DNA of 64,000 nucleotides. Origin: Dyadobacter sp. CY312. GTDB lineage: Bacteria; Bacteroidota; Bacteroidia; Cytophagales; Spirosomataceae. The notes under the pieces are model-generated. The model was not told the origin of the DNA. It searched no databases and saw nothing but the letters and a program-made list of their open reading frames with translations. How positions within the stretch are numbered: position 1 is the stretch's first letter; each line of letters opens with the position of its first letter. This document shows, one piece after another, positions 53,023 through 60,937 of the stretch. Location: contig NZ_JAJUXG010000008.1 in the NCBI RefSeq assembly GCF_021390535.1, forward strand, positions 62,001-126,000, read 5' to 3'. Made by a program: the position numbers and the translations under genes.

Positions 53023-53166
53023 CTGAGGTATTGGTGAGTTTGCCCGTTTGCCCGGCAATTAAAACATAATCTGCATCAATTTGTATCCTTTGTAGCCTCT
53101 TTGTTTATGTATGAAGTATTAATTCTGTCTGTAAAATCAGGTGCTGAAAATTTAAAGTGATATCGG

Positions 53167-55311
53167 ATGAAGATTTTGTTGTGTTGGCTACTGTTAATTC
53201 CTGTTTATCTGTCGGCCCAGTCGGCAGGTGAGTTAAAATTTATACAGGAAGTCCCTAAAATTTACTCTTCCAAAGACGGTTTGCCGAACGGCGAAATTGA
53301 AGAGATTTTTACACAAGACAATACACCAATAGCCAAAGCTGGCAATCAGTACTTTGAATTGAAGGCTGACAAGTGGAAGGTGGTTTCGTCGACATCAAAA
53401 TCCAAGACAGCTCCAAAGTTTGCAATACGTCCCGATTCCAAAATTCTTAGTAGCATACAGTACAAGGGCGGTTATGCGATAGGGTGTGAAAAAGGGCTTT
53501 ACCTCTACAATAATGCCAAAAAACTTGCAAGGGTTTTTCCGGAAAATGAAAAATATAACTGGGCTCTAAGAAATGTAAATGCATTGGTTACAGATTCGAA
53601 AGGAAGACTATGGTTTGGGGCTGATGAAGGAGTAGGGTATCTGGACGGTACAGAATGGAAGTTGTTTGCAGGAAAGGAAGGTTTGCCGTTTAATCGGTTT
53701 ACCTGCGCGGCAGCAGCTCCGGATGGTGCCGTATGGTTTGGTACAGAAAAAGGGGTAATTGAAGTTAAAGACGATTATTTTAAATATCGCGCTAGTCGCC
53801 GCTGGTTACCTTCCGATAAAGTGAATGATATAACGGTAACCAAAAACGGTACCGTGTGGATTGCGACTGATAAAGGAGTGGGCAGCATCATACCCGTTAC
53901 AATGACGTTTGACGACAAAGCCAAATACTTCACAAAACAAGTGGAAGAGAGGCACAACAGAATGGGATTTATTGCACACAGTCATTTGAAGGAACAATTT
54001 AACGTCAATTCATCCGAGGTGGCTATTTCTGATAATGACGGAATGTACACCTCCATGTATGGTGCGGCTCAGGCTTTCAGGTATGCTGCAACCGGCGATC
54101 CGGAAGCGAAGGCATTGGCTGACAGAAGTTTCAAAGCCTGCAAATGGCTGGTGGATATTACTCATGAGAAGGGATTCCCGGCAAGAGTAATTATACCAGC
54201 AGACTGGCACGAGCCGGTGAATGAAATTTATAGTGTGGAGTCCAACCTGAGACACCAGAAGTCGGATCCGATGTGGAAAAACATTTATCCGCGTTTCCCA
54301 AAAAGTAAGGACGGGAAATATATGTACAAGATTGACACCAGTTCTGATGAACTCGCCGGGCACTTTTTCTTTTATGGGATTTATTATGATCTGGTTGCCA
54401 AAACGGAGGAGGAGAAAAAGGCAGTCCGTGAAGTGGTGGGAGATATAATGGATCACCTGATCCGACATGGATACAAGCTTGTGGATCATGACGGAAAAGT
54501 GACACGCTGGGGTGATTTTTCTCCTGAATATTTCAGTTCGGTATATGGCTATGACCAGCGTGGGCTGAATTCCATGGTCATGTTGTCATTTTTGAATGTG
54601 GCCAAACATGTAACCGGTGATTCGAAGTATGAAGACGCTGCTAAAATTCTTCGTGATAAATACAATTATCACATTTATGCGCTTCATCCAAAAGAATTCT
54701 TTCCACCGGAGAATGTGGTGCCATGGGACAATAACATTTGCCTGATGAGCATGTACGGTCTGCTTCGTTATGAAACGGATCCGGCATTGTTACTCATGTA
54801 CCGACAGTCTTTGGAAAGTGCATGGCAGCATATCAGTAAACAGAAAAATGCATTTTGGGATATCATTTATGCTTCTCTGGGAAACCGTTTTTCGGAGCTG
54901 GTCGATAAAAAAACCTTTGAGGATAAAAATCTATTTAAAGAAAACCATCTGTACGCTCCTAATGTGGTGCAACACTTGTACAAACCAGTTAACAATCCTG
55001 AGTACATTTTGGAAAACCTGCAAAAGGTGCCGCTTGATCTGATCGGTTATACCATGGACAATAGGCATCGCCTGGATGTCGTATTCGACAATTCGCCGTT
55101 ACAAAATGAAAATATGGGATGGCGAACAGATGGATACGCTTTGCCGATTGACGAACGCGGTCACGTTCGCCAGGATAGAGATGGTTTTGCTTTACTAGCT
55201 TCCGAAGGAGACGGGCACGATGAACATGAAGGAACATTTTTTCTCCTGCCGTATTACATGGCTCAATATCACGGACTGTTGGGGCAGGGGAAAGAGGTAT
55301 TAGGAAAATAA
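53167..55311 (+). CDS. Two-component-type propeller fused to a helical glycosidase-like domain
   Basis: The 714-residue protein has a signal peptide (ILLCWLLLIPVYLSAQ). An N-terminal beta-propeller of the 'two component regulator propeller' type spans about 30-260 with repeats such as SKGRLWFGADEGVGYLDG, DGAVWFGTEKGVIEV and NGTVWIATDKGVGSI. From about 300 on it is helical with WLVDITHEKGFPARVI, HFFFYGIYYDLVA and LLPYYMAQYHGL, resembling six-hairpin glycoside-processing enzymes. It lacks the kinase part usually joined to such propellers. I infer a periplasmic or surface enzyme; activity is unknown. Confidence 0.7.
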   Translation: MKILLCWLLLIPVYLSAQSAGELKFIQEVPKIYSSKDGLPNGEIEEIFTQDNTPIAKAGNQYFELKADKWKVVSSTSKSKTAPKFAIRPDSKILSSIQYKGGYAIGCEKGLYLYNNAKKLARVFPENEKYNWALRNVNALVTDSKGRLWFGADEGVGYLDGTEWKLFAGKEGLPFNRFTCAAAAPDGAVWFGTEKGVIEVKDDYFKYRASRRWLPSDKVNDITVTKNGTVWIATDKGVGSIIPVTMTFDDKAKYFTKQVEERHNRMGFIAHSHLKEQFNVNSSEVAISDNDGMYTSMYGAAQAFRYAATGDPEAKALADRSFKACKWLVDITHEKGFPARVIIPADWHEPVNEIYSVESNLRHQKSDPMWKNIYPRFPKSKDGKYMYKIDTSSDELAGHFFFYGIYYDLVAKTEEEKKAVREVVGDIMDHLIRHGYKLVDHDGKVTRWGDFSPEYFSSVYGYDQRGLNSMVMLSFLNVAKHVTGDSKYEDAAKILRDKYNYHIYALHPKEFFPPENVVPWDNNICLMSMYGLLRYETDPALLLMYRQSLESAWQHISKQKNAFWDIIYASLGNRFSELVDKKTFEDKNLFKENHLYAPNVVQHLYKPVNNPEYILENLQKVPLDLIGYTMDNRHRLDVVFDNSPLQNENMGWRTDGYALPIDERGHVRQDRDGFALLASEGDGHDEHEGTFFLLPYYMAQYHGLLGQGKEVLGK

Positions 55312-55314
55312 AAA

Positions 55315-55352
55315 GGCGCGGAACTGATACCCGCGCCGGCTATTATTTTTTG
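55315..55352. terminator. Bidirectional terminator between convergent genes
   Basis: GGCGCGG (55315-55321) pairs with CCGCGCC (55331-55337) with a 9-base loop. The plus strand continues GGCTATTATTTTTT. On the minus strand, after the DUF72 gene, the hairpin is followed by TTTTTATTTTCC, so it serves both genes. Confidence 0.8.
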
Positions 55353-56242
55353 CCAAACAAATCTGTCTGACTTCCTCCTTCTTTTGGATTGACGGGGATT
55401 TTTAAATCTGTTCCTAACTCATCGTTCAATTTTTTGATCAGATAAGCGGACAAGAGGGGCGAGGCTTCTTCGTGGTTTTGGTGTACGAAAAAGTAAATAT
55501 TCTCAATCCCTTCTTCAATCCACAATTTTAACCTCTCGAACCAGTCGTCCAACCGGGTATAATCAGAATCCACATTGGCACCATTGTATCTTACAAATGC
55601 TGTCGGCGTAGTCAGCCGCATGTGTAGCAGATCACGTCTTCCGGCCGAATCGGTTATGATGTGAGATATATTTTTACTTTCAAGAAGCTGATACAAATCA
55701 TCGCTGTTCCAGCTGCCATCATACCAGCCTGTGTGGCGTAGTTCAAGTGCAAGCGGAAAGCCGGATGGCCATTCTTCCAGATATGCTTTGAGTATTTCCC
55801 AGTTTTTTGGACCAAAATTGTCGGGCATTTGGAGAAACAGCATACCCAGTTTCTCTTGCAAATGTGCGATCCCATCCAGGTAAACGTCAGTTGGCTGTTT
55901 AGCATCTTTCAACCGTTTCCAGTGGCTTATTCCCTGATGAAGTTTTGGAAAGAAGCGAAATTCAGCCGGCGTTTTGGAATACCAGCCTTCAATGGTCTCC
56001 ACAGGAAAATTATTGTAAAAAGTTGCGTTGAGCTCAATACTGTTAAACTGCGTGGCGTAATAAGCCAGCTCGTCTTTGGTACCTTTTGGATAAAAGCTTT
56101 TCAGGTCTGCCTTATTCCATTTTGCACAGCCGATGTAAATATTCGGTTTGCCTTTTTTGCCCAACACTTTTGCCGTGTCCGGGTGGTCTTTGGGTAATGA
56201 GAAATCTATATCGTCAGGGTTGTCGACTTTTCCGAATTTCAT
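55343..56242 (-). CDS. DUF72 domain protein (YecE-like)
   Basis: The 299-residue protein has the DUF72 TIM-barrel-like pattern: IYIGCAKWNKADLKSFYP, FNSIELNATFYN, FRFFPKLHQGISH, LGMLFLQMPDNFGP, ALELRHTGWYD and NIYFFVHQNHEEASPL. No enzymatic function is established. It is cytosolic and of normal length. It converges with the propeller fusion gene across a terminator and lies downstream of a PIN toxin-antitoxin pair in the same direction. Confidence 0.88.
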   Translation of the reverse strand: MKFGKVDNPDDIDFSLPKDHPDTAKVLGKKGKPNIYIGCAKWNKADLKSFYPKGTKDELAYYATQFNSIELNATFYNNFPVETIEGWYSKTPAEFRFFPKLHQGISHWKRLKDAKQPTDVYLDGIAHLQEKLGMLFLQMPDNFGPKNWEILKAYLEEWPSGFPLALELRHTGWYDGSWNSDDLYQLLESKNISHIITDSAGRRDLLHMRLTTPTAFVRYNGANVDSDYTRLDDWFERLKLWIEEGIENIYFFVHQNHEEASPLLSAYLIKKLNDELGTDLKIPVNPKEGGSQTDLFGKK

Positions 56243-56305
56243 GGTAGTGATGTTTGGGAAGTTTCGTTAGTGAATAAATGGTGTAGGTTAACCTTCTGAA
56301 TTTTA

Positions 56306-56722
56306 TTACACCAAGGCCTTGAATGGATTTTCAATTACCAAATTGTCAATTTTGAATCCATCCTGTAAATCTTCAGAATATAAAACAGAGCAGTTGGCTT
56401 CCAGCGCAGAAGCAATAATAATAGAATCAAACCACTGCAATTTAAATCTGTTCACAAGGTGTAAGGCACTTCTGATAGTTGAGATTTTAACCTGGACAAT
56501 TTCATTGTTGGATTCTATTTCATCAACCACCAAATTGATGTTCTCCCAGGATAGCTTAGCTTTTTTGCGAAGAATATTACAAGTCTCTTTGACAACCTGA
56601 GTGGAAATAAAGGTATAATTATTTGAGGCGGCTTCTAATGCAAGAGATTGTTTCAAAGGTTCGTCCTGAGCGTAACAGTATAGCAGAATATTGGTGTCAA
56701 GGAAGCATTTTCTATCTTTCAT
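56306..56722 (-). CDS. PIN-domain toxin (VapC-like)
   Basis: The ~138-residue protein has PIN ribonuclease acidic residues in order: FLDTNILLYC, VVKETCNIL, WFDSIIIASAL and YSEDLQDG. It should cleave RNA when free of its antitoxin. I start at MKDRKCFLDTN (56722), which overlaps the antitoxin gene by 11 bases; ATGs at 56731 and 56740 are also in frame. The antitoxin is encoded just upstream, giving a standard antitoxin-toxin order. Confidence 0.84.
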   Translation of the reverse strand: MKDRKCFLDTNILLYCYAQDEPLKQSLALEAASNNYTFISTQVVKETCNILRKKAKLSWENINLVVDEIESNNEIVQVKISTIRSALHLVNRFKLQWFDSIIIASALEANCSVLYSEDLQDGFKIDNLVIENPFKALV

Positions 56723-56900
56723 TGGCTTCATTCCTATCAAACTTATATCCGTTTAAATTGATGCGAACAGCTTTGTATTGCTTGTTACTGCCCATTACGG
56801 ATTCTTTTTTGGATTTCATGATATCGATGGCTCCAATTTTTTCCAAATCTTCCAGCACTGAAAGTGCGTAATCTTTTTTGATATCAACTGTAACTGTCAT
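56712..56900 (-). CDS. Antitoxin of the PIN toxin at 56306
   Basis: The 62-residue protein (MTVTVDIKKDYALSVLEDLE...) begins with a short beta-strand and helix of DNA-binding antitoxin style. It ends with a basic, extended tail (YKAVRINLNGYKFDRNEANER) suited to wrapping a toxin. The gene overlaps the PIN toxin start, so both are translated together, and the complex probably represses its own promoter. The family cannot be named with certainty. Confidence 0.72.
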   Translation of the reverse strand: MTVTVDIKKDYALSVLEDLEKIGAIDIMKSKKESVMGSNKQYKAVRINLNGYKFDRNEANER

Positions 56901-57004
56901 GATACAAGTAATTTAGTTGTAACCAAAGTTAAGAAAATTTGTAGTCTTAAACGTTACCAGGACTTTTCCGGATTTTATGGTTGATGTCTTTTTGGTAACA
57001 ATTT

Positions 57005-57100
57005 TAACACAGAGGTGTAAGAGTTTAACACGGAGTTGCACAGAGTAAAAAATTTATCCTCCGTAAACTCCGTGACTAACTTCGTTTACTCCGTGGTGAA
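57005..57100. repeat. CACGGAG/CTCCGTG inverted repeat array
   Basis: The left arm carries CACAGAG and CACGGAG units, the right arm CTCCGTA, CTCCGTG, CTTCGTT and CTCCGTGG. Unit spacing is about 9-12 bases with one 21-base step, so it differs from the heptamer arrays. The right arm ends three bases before the stop codon of the cupin gene (minus strand). I recall similar CACxGAG repeats from other Bacteroidota genomes but cannot check here. Confidence 0.65.
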
Positions 57101-57102
57101 AA

Positions 57103-57618
57103 TTACCGACCAAAATCATCCTGAACACGTACAATATCATCTTCATCAGAAGGGTTGGATGGATCGGTGTGCTGCCAGATTTCTGCTACAATTCCCCATT
57201 CGTCCACTCCAACAAGACGGTGACGTTCTCCTTTTTTCAGGTCAATCACTGTTCCGATAGGAAGCTGCTGTAATTCTGTTTCTTCGTCCGTATCGCTGAT
57301 CACGATTCCCGCATTACCACCAATTACTTTCCATATTTCGGCACGGCGGTGGTGATATTGCCACGAAAGGCGCTTGTTAGGTGCTACTACCAAAATTTTT
57401 GGGCTCAGTTTTTCATATCCTGCAAAGTCTTCCAGAGACAAATGAGGGAAAAAAGTAGAGATAAACTTAGGAGCCTCTTTTTCTTCCAAAACAAAAAAAC
57501 CTCCCCAAGGACGGGAGTGATCCTTACTAACTACTGTAAAGCCTTGTTCCTGGATAAACTGTCCTATTTTTTCAAAAACAACATCCTTGTCGGCTGTTGC
57601 GCTAAATGATTGTACCAT
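57103..57618 (-). CDS. Cupin protein, type II mannose-6-phosphate isomerase-like
   Basis: The 171-residue protein has an N-terminal ~40-residue helical part. A cupin core follows, similar to the isomerase end of bifunctional mannose-1-phosphate guanylyltransferase/isomerase enzymes: SRPWGGFFVL, PNKRLSWQYHHRRAEIWKVI and GERHRLVG, ending EIWQHTDPSNPSDEDDIVRVQDDFGR. The metal-binding His residues of HHRRAE are present. It may isomerise a phosphosugar or bind one. It stands alone on the minus strand between a PIN pair and ilvE. Confidence 0.82.
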   Translation of the reverse strand: MVQSFSATADKDVVFEKIGQFIQEQGFTVVSKDHSRPWGGFFVLEEKEAPKFISTFFPHLSLEDFAGYEKLSPKILVVAPNKRLSWQYHHRRAEIWKVIGGNAGIVISDTDEETELQQLPIGTVIDLKKGERHRLVGVDEWGIVAEIWQHTDPSNPSDEDDIVRVQDDFGR

Positions 57619-57664
57619 GTTGGTAAAAAGTTAAAAGCAGGTTGAGTTTCAAAATTAGAATAAA

Positions 57665-57699
57665 ATACAAAAAGATGCCCTGAATTTTCAGAGCATCTT
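57665..57699 (-). terminator. Terminator of ilvE
   Basis: AAGATGCCCTGAA (57672-57684) pairs with TTCAGAGCATCTT (57687-57699) with one mismatch and a 2-base loop, so the real loop is probably a little larger. On the minus strand it is followed by TTTTTGTATTTT, a good T-tract for ilvE, which ends at 57746. Confidence 0.8.
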
Positions 57700-57745
57700 C
57701 GTAATAATTAAGTTCGATGTATTCTGATAATCAGAAAACCGATAT

Positions 57746-58813
57746 TTAAATTTTAAGCGTCCAGCCAAACAAATCTTCTGTTTTACCTGTACGGATATCA
57801 GTAAGATAGTTTTTAACCTTAGCCACAAATGAATCATCTTGAATTTCCGGCAACGGATAATCCACACCTTCATAGGCAATGGTTGCAAATGGAGAAATTA
57901 CCACAGCTGTTCCTGCACCAAACGCAGCTTCCAGAGTGCCTTCTTTCAAGGCATCGATAATTTCCTTAACGCTTATCCTGCGCTCCTCAACAGGTATACC
58001 CCAGTGCTCGGCAATGGCTACAATGCTTTTGCGTGTAATACCATCGAGTGTAGTTTCGGATACGTATGGAGTTACAAGTTTTCCATTCAGCATGAACATG
58101 ATGTTCATCGTACCTGATTCTTCAATGTAAGCATGCTCGCGTGCATCCGTCCAGATTAGCTGGTCGTAACCTTCCTGCTGAGCCAGTTTTGCCGGGTAAA
58201 GCGAGCCAGCGTAATTACCGGCGCATTTGGTACCACCAACACCGCCTTCTGCCGCACGAATATATTGTGTTTCCACTTTCACACGGGGAGGTTTTGCGTA
58301 ATAGGTGCCAACCGGACTTGTGAAAATGATGAAATAATATGAATCAGATGGTTTTACACCAATATAAGGATCTGTCGCAAACATGTATGGACGAATATAC
58401 AACGAGCAGCCGTCCTGAGATGGTACCCAGCCCGAATCCAGACGAAGCAGTTCTGTTAATCCGCTCATGAAAATTTCTTCCGGAATGGTAGGCATACAAA
58501 GGCGTTCAGCCGATTTATTCAGCCTTTTCCAGTTGTCTATCGCACGAAAGGTAAGTACTTCGCCTTCTGCATTCTTATATGCTTTCATACCTTCGAAAAT
58601 AGCTTGTCCGTAGTGGAGTGCAGCGGTTGCCGGGCTGAGAGAAAGGTCGCCGTAAGGGACAATACGTGAATCCTGCCATTGGCCATCACGATATTCAGAA
58701 ATGAACATATGGTCGGAGATGTTCCGCCCAAAAACAAGGTTGTTGAAATCAACCTCCTGCAAACGTGAATTCTGTGTTTGCTGTATCTCGATTTGCAATG
58801 TATCGGCTGTCAT
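57746..58813 (-). CDS. ilvE: Branched-chain amino-acid aminotransferase
   Basis: The 355-residue PLP enzyme of fold type IV transfers amino groups between glutamate and the 2-oxo acids of Leu, Ile and Val. It has FEGMKAYKNAEGEVLTFR, the block YIRPYMFATDPYIGV, VEGGVGGTKCAGNYA-like (GGVGGTKCAGNYAGS) with the active-site lysine, and EESGTMNIMF. Length and motifs fit the long form of IlvE (about 350 residues). The gene is monocistronic with a terminator and is likely part of core metabolism. Confidence 0.93.
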   Translation of the reverse strand: MTADTLQIEIQQTQNSRLQEVDFNNLVFGRNISDHMFISEYRDGQWQDSRIVPYGDLSLSPATAALHYGQAIFEGMKAYKNAEGEVLTFRAIDNWKRLNKSAERLCMPTIPEEIFMSGLTELLRLDSGWVPSQDGCSLYIRPYMFATDPYIGVKPSDSYYFIIFTSPVGTYYAKPPRVKVETQYIRAAEGGVGGTKCAGNYAGSLYPAKLAQQEGYDQLIWTDAREHAYIEESGTMNIMFMLNGKLVTPYVSETTLDGITRKSIVAIAEHWGIPVEERRISVKEIIDALKEGTLEAAFGAGTAVVISPFATIAYEGVDYPLPEIQDDSFVAKVKNYLTDIRTGKTEDLFGWTLKI

Positions 58814-58921
58814 ATTGCCTCAAATTTTTGCTGAATGTTATAGACTCTCTACTTCTTAAAAAAGTCTTGCAATTTAAAGAAATTATATCAACAAATGGAA
58901 GGTATTTAGCATAACAATTAA

Positions 58922-59476
58922 TTATTTATCCACCCTCGGTTTCCATGTAATTTCGGCTATTGCGAGTTCGTGAGCCATAATACGGCACAGCATGAAAAGA
59001 TAATCTGACAACCTGTTTAAGTATTGAACCACAATATCTTCGACTTCTTCACTTTCCTGCAAATGAATTACCGCTCTTTCCGCACGCCGGCAAACGGTAC
59101 GGGCTAGGTGGCCAAATGAGATAGACTGATGCCCGCCGGGAAGTATAAAGGCTCTTAATGGGGAGACCTGACTGTCAATCACATCCATTTCGTTTTCCAG
59201 CAGAAATATGTCGTCTTCAATCAAATCAGGTAATATACGTTTCGATTTTTCTGGTTCAGAAGCGAGATGGGAGCCAATTGTAAAAAGGCGGTCCTGAATT
59301 TCTTTAAGCAGATTTCTCCGTTTTTCGTTAACCTCCTGGTCGCCAAGCAAGCCAATGTAACTATTCAGTTCATCTACCGTACCATACGCTTCTATACGAA
59401 CATGTGCTTTGCTAAGGCGTGTCCCGCCTATGAGGGACGTGGTTCCTTTGTCACCGGTTTTGGTGTATATTTTCAT
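58922..59476 (-). CDS. PduO-type corrinoid adenosyltransferase
   Basis: The 184-residue enzyme transfers adenosyl from ATP to cob(I)alamin or cob(I)yrinic acid diamide to make adenosylcobalamin. The ATP-binding start MKIYTKTGDKGTTSLIGG, RIEAYGTVDELNSYIGLL and the late RTVCRRAERAVIHL and YLNRLSDYLFMLCR are all present. It is the PduO/MMAB-like type. The organism therefore uses B12, which fits, but does not prove, that the importer at 15377-18634 or the receptor at 39892-41871 handles corrinoids. Confidence 0.9.
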   Translation of the reverse strand: MKIYTKTGDKGTTSLIGGTRLSKAHVRIEAYGTVDELNSYIGLLGDQEVNEKRRNLLKEIQDRLFTIGSHLASEPEKSKRILPDLIEDDIFLLENEMDVIDSQVSPLRAFILPGGHQSISFGHLARTVCRRAERAVIHLQESEEVEDIVVQYLNRLSDYLFMLCRIMAHELAIAEITWKPRVDK

Positions 59477-59545
59477 TATTGAATGTGCCTGATGTGAACT
59501 TCTTAATCACCATTCCTGTGTGGAGTTTTGAGTATACAAAGGCAG

Positions 59546-59962
59546 TTATGGGGTGAATATTTTTTGAAATTCTAACGGTTTTAACACTGATAATCTTGGG
59601 AACTCCATTTCTTTGAAAATATCGAAGTGACGGTCAAATGTAACTAGTGCATCTGCGTTTGAAGAAATGGCAAGGTCAGCAAATTTATTATCGTCAGGGT
59701 CAATGTTAATAAGGTTCCATCGATAATGGGGCTCTTTGAAGGATACATTGTGAGCCGTGCAGAGGATCTCCAGAACCAAATAGGCAGTTTTTTGGGAGTA
59801 GAAGTCTGTGAGCTTCTCTTCATATTCGTCAAGAATACTGGTACTTACGAGCCATTCAAACTGTTCTTTTTGAAAATATTCATAAATGAAAAATTCGAAG
59901 TTGGTCCTGTTGATACTTTTGATCAGAACATTTGTATCAATTACTGCTCTGATTCTATTCAT
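59546..59962 (-). CDS. PIN-domain toxin, putative toxin-antitoxin component
   Basis: The 138-residue protein has PIN acidic residues in AVIDTNVLIKS, ILDEYEEKL, DPDDNKFADLAI and TFDRHFD. It belongs to the group annotated as 'putative toxin component of a toxin-antitoxin system, PIN family'. Its start overlaps the antitoxin gene by eight bases, and it should be neutralised by that protein. Confidence 0.82.
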   Translation of the reverse strand: MNRIRAVIDTNVLIKSINRTNFEFFIYEYFQKEQFEWLVSTSILDEYEEKLTDFYSQKTAYLVLEILCTAHNVSFKEPHYRWNLINIDPDDNKFADLAISSNADALVTFDRHFDIFKEMEFPRLSVLKPLEFQKIFTP

Positions 59963-60191
59963 CCTTCGCCTTAGTTCTAAAGTCGTCTGTTTCTAATGCA
60001 AGATAGTCTTTCTCTGAAATATGCTTGCTTTTAACTACCTGGTCCACTTCTTCAAACAATCTGCCGCTTAGGTGATTAACAAGTACTTTTTTGATTTCAA
60101 GTACCTCATCATCAGGTATTTTTCTGTCAAACATCCTTAAAAGACCAATCTGAATATCGTTTAAACCAGTTGCCTCTGTCGTTGTTTTCAT
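59955..60191 (-). CDS. Antitoxin-like partner of the PIN toxin at 59546
   Basis: From the ATG at 60191 the 78-residue protein (MKTTTEATGLNDIQIGLLRMFDRKI) is helical and charged, with EIKKVLVNHLSGRLFEEVDQVVKSK and an acidic-basic tail ending KAKDE. It resembles small antitoxin-like proteins encoded directly before PIN toxins in Bacteroidota. The 10 extra codons upstream are hydrophobic and unlikely to be used. Overlap with the toxin gene indicates coupled translation. Confidence 0.72.
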   Translation of the reverse strand: MKTTTEATGLNDIQIGLLRMFDRKIPDDEVLEIKKVLVNHLSGRLFEEVDQVVKSKHISEKDYLALETDDFRTKAKDE

Positions 60192-60329
60192 ATTGTAAGT
60201 ATTGATAAACAAATATATCAAAGTTTTAAGAGATAAGCTTTAATACCAAATCAGATACCTGAAAACCGGATAATCTGACTTTTTATTTTATTGATACTTT
60301 CCCAATTAGGTTTTAGGAACTCCCCGACC

Positions 60330-60337
60330 TAATTTTG
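60330..60337 (+). promoter_or_regulatory. Candidate -7 box before the small leader ORF
   Basis: TAATTTTG matches TAnnTTTG exactly. A TTAGG element lies about 21 bases upstream in the -33 position. Transcription would start a few bases before the leader ORF at 60352. Confidence 0.5.
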
Positions 60338-60351
60338 CACCCAAATTTACT

Positions 60352-60393
60352 ATGGCGCAAAAGAAAGACCTGAAAAGGGTTATTTATTCATGA
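60352..60393 (+). CDS. Possible 13-residue leader peptide overlapping the next gene
   Basis: The frame ATG...TGA encodes MAQKKDLKRVIYS. Its stop overlaps the next start as ATGA (60390-60393), the usual geometry of translational coupling. A consensus -7 box lies 15 bases upstream. The peptide is basic and too short for a domain. It may only couple ribosomes to the downstream gene, or be chance. Confidence 0.35.
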   Translation: MAQKKDLKRVIYS

Positions 60394-60902
60394 AAATCGG
60401 AACATTTTTTTTTAAGATATGGCGCTGGGCGTCGATTATACTGGTAATAGGTGCACTGGTTTGGACCTACTCTTTGTTCCCCGAAATGGTTGCTGTCGAT
60501 TTTTCTGACACTGGACTGGCTGAGCGTTACATCAGCAAGGAACATGTATTCTATATCGTGATGGGATTATTTTTGGTTAATAACGTGATCATTGCAGGTT
60601 TGGTGAAACAAATTCCCAAAATTGATGCAACGCAGTTACCAATACTAAAAAGAGATATTTGGGCAAAACATCGGGAAGAGCTTGACGAGCATTTAACCAA
60701 TTGGCTCTATTGCCTTGTAGCCGTTATCAATACCATCATCGGGTTTAGTCTTTTTGCTCTGGCCACGATCAACAGTACGCAATACAAGATGGACGTCTTC
60801 GATTTTGCCTGGGTATATTATGCAGGAATGGCTTTGATGATCATGGTATTTTTACTGCCATTAAGACTTCTGTGGGCTCCTGTACCAAAAGACAGGTTGT
60901 AA
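60390..60902 (+). CDS. Hypothetical inner-membrane protein, 170 residues
   Basis: I do not recognise the family. There are four hydrophobic segments: about 12-30 (ASIILVIGALVWTYSLF), 52-70 (VFYIVMGLFLVNNVIIAGLV), 104-125 (LYCLVAVINTIIGFSLFALA) and 140-162 (VYYAGMALMIMVFLLPLRLLW). A polar stretch with KRDIWAKHREELDEH lies between the second and third. It is probably an integral inner-membrane protein. The gene lies 35 bases upstream of queA and may be cotranscribed with it. Confidence 0.7.
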   Translation: MKIGTFFFKIWRWASIILVIGALVWTYSLFPEMVAVDFSDTGLAERYISKEHVFYIVMGLFLVNNVIIAGLVKQIPKIDATQLPILKRDIWAKHREELDEHLTNWLYCLVAVINTIIGFSLFALATINSTQYKMDVFDFAWVYYAGMALMIMVFLLPLRLLWAPVPKDRL

Positions 60903-60937
60903 GAGTAGCTGCATTTTAGTAATTAAGATTTTTGAAG

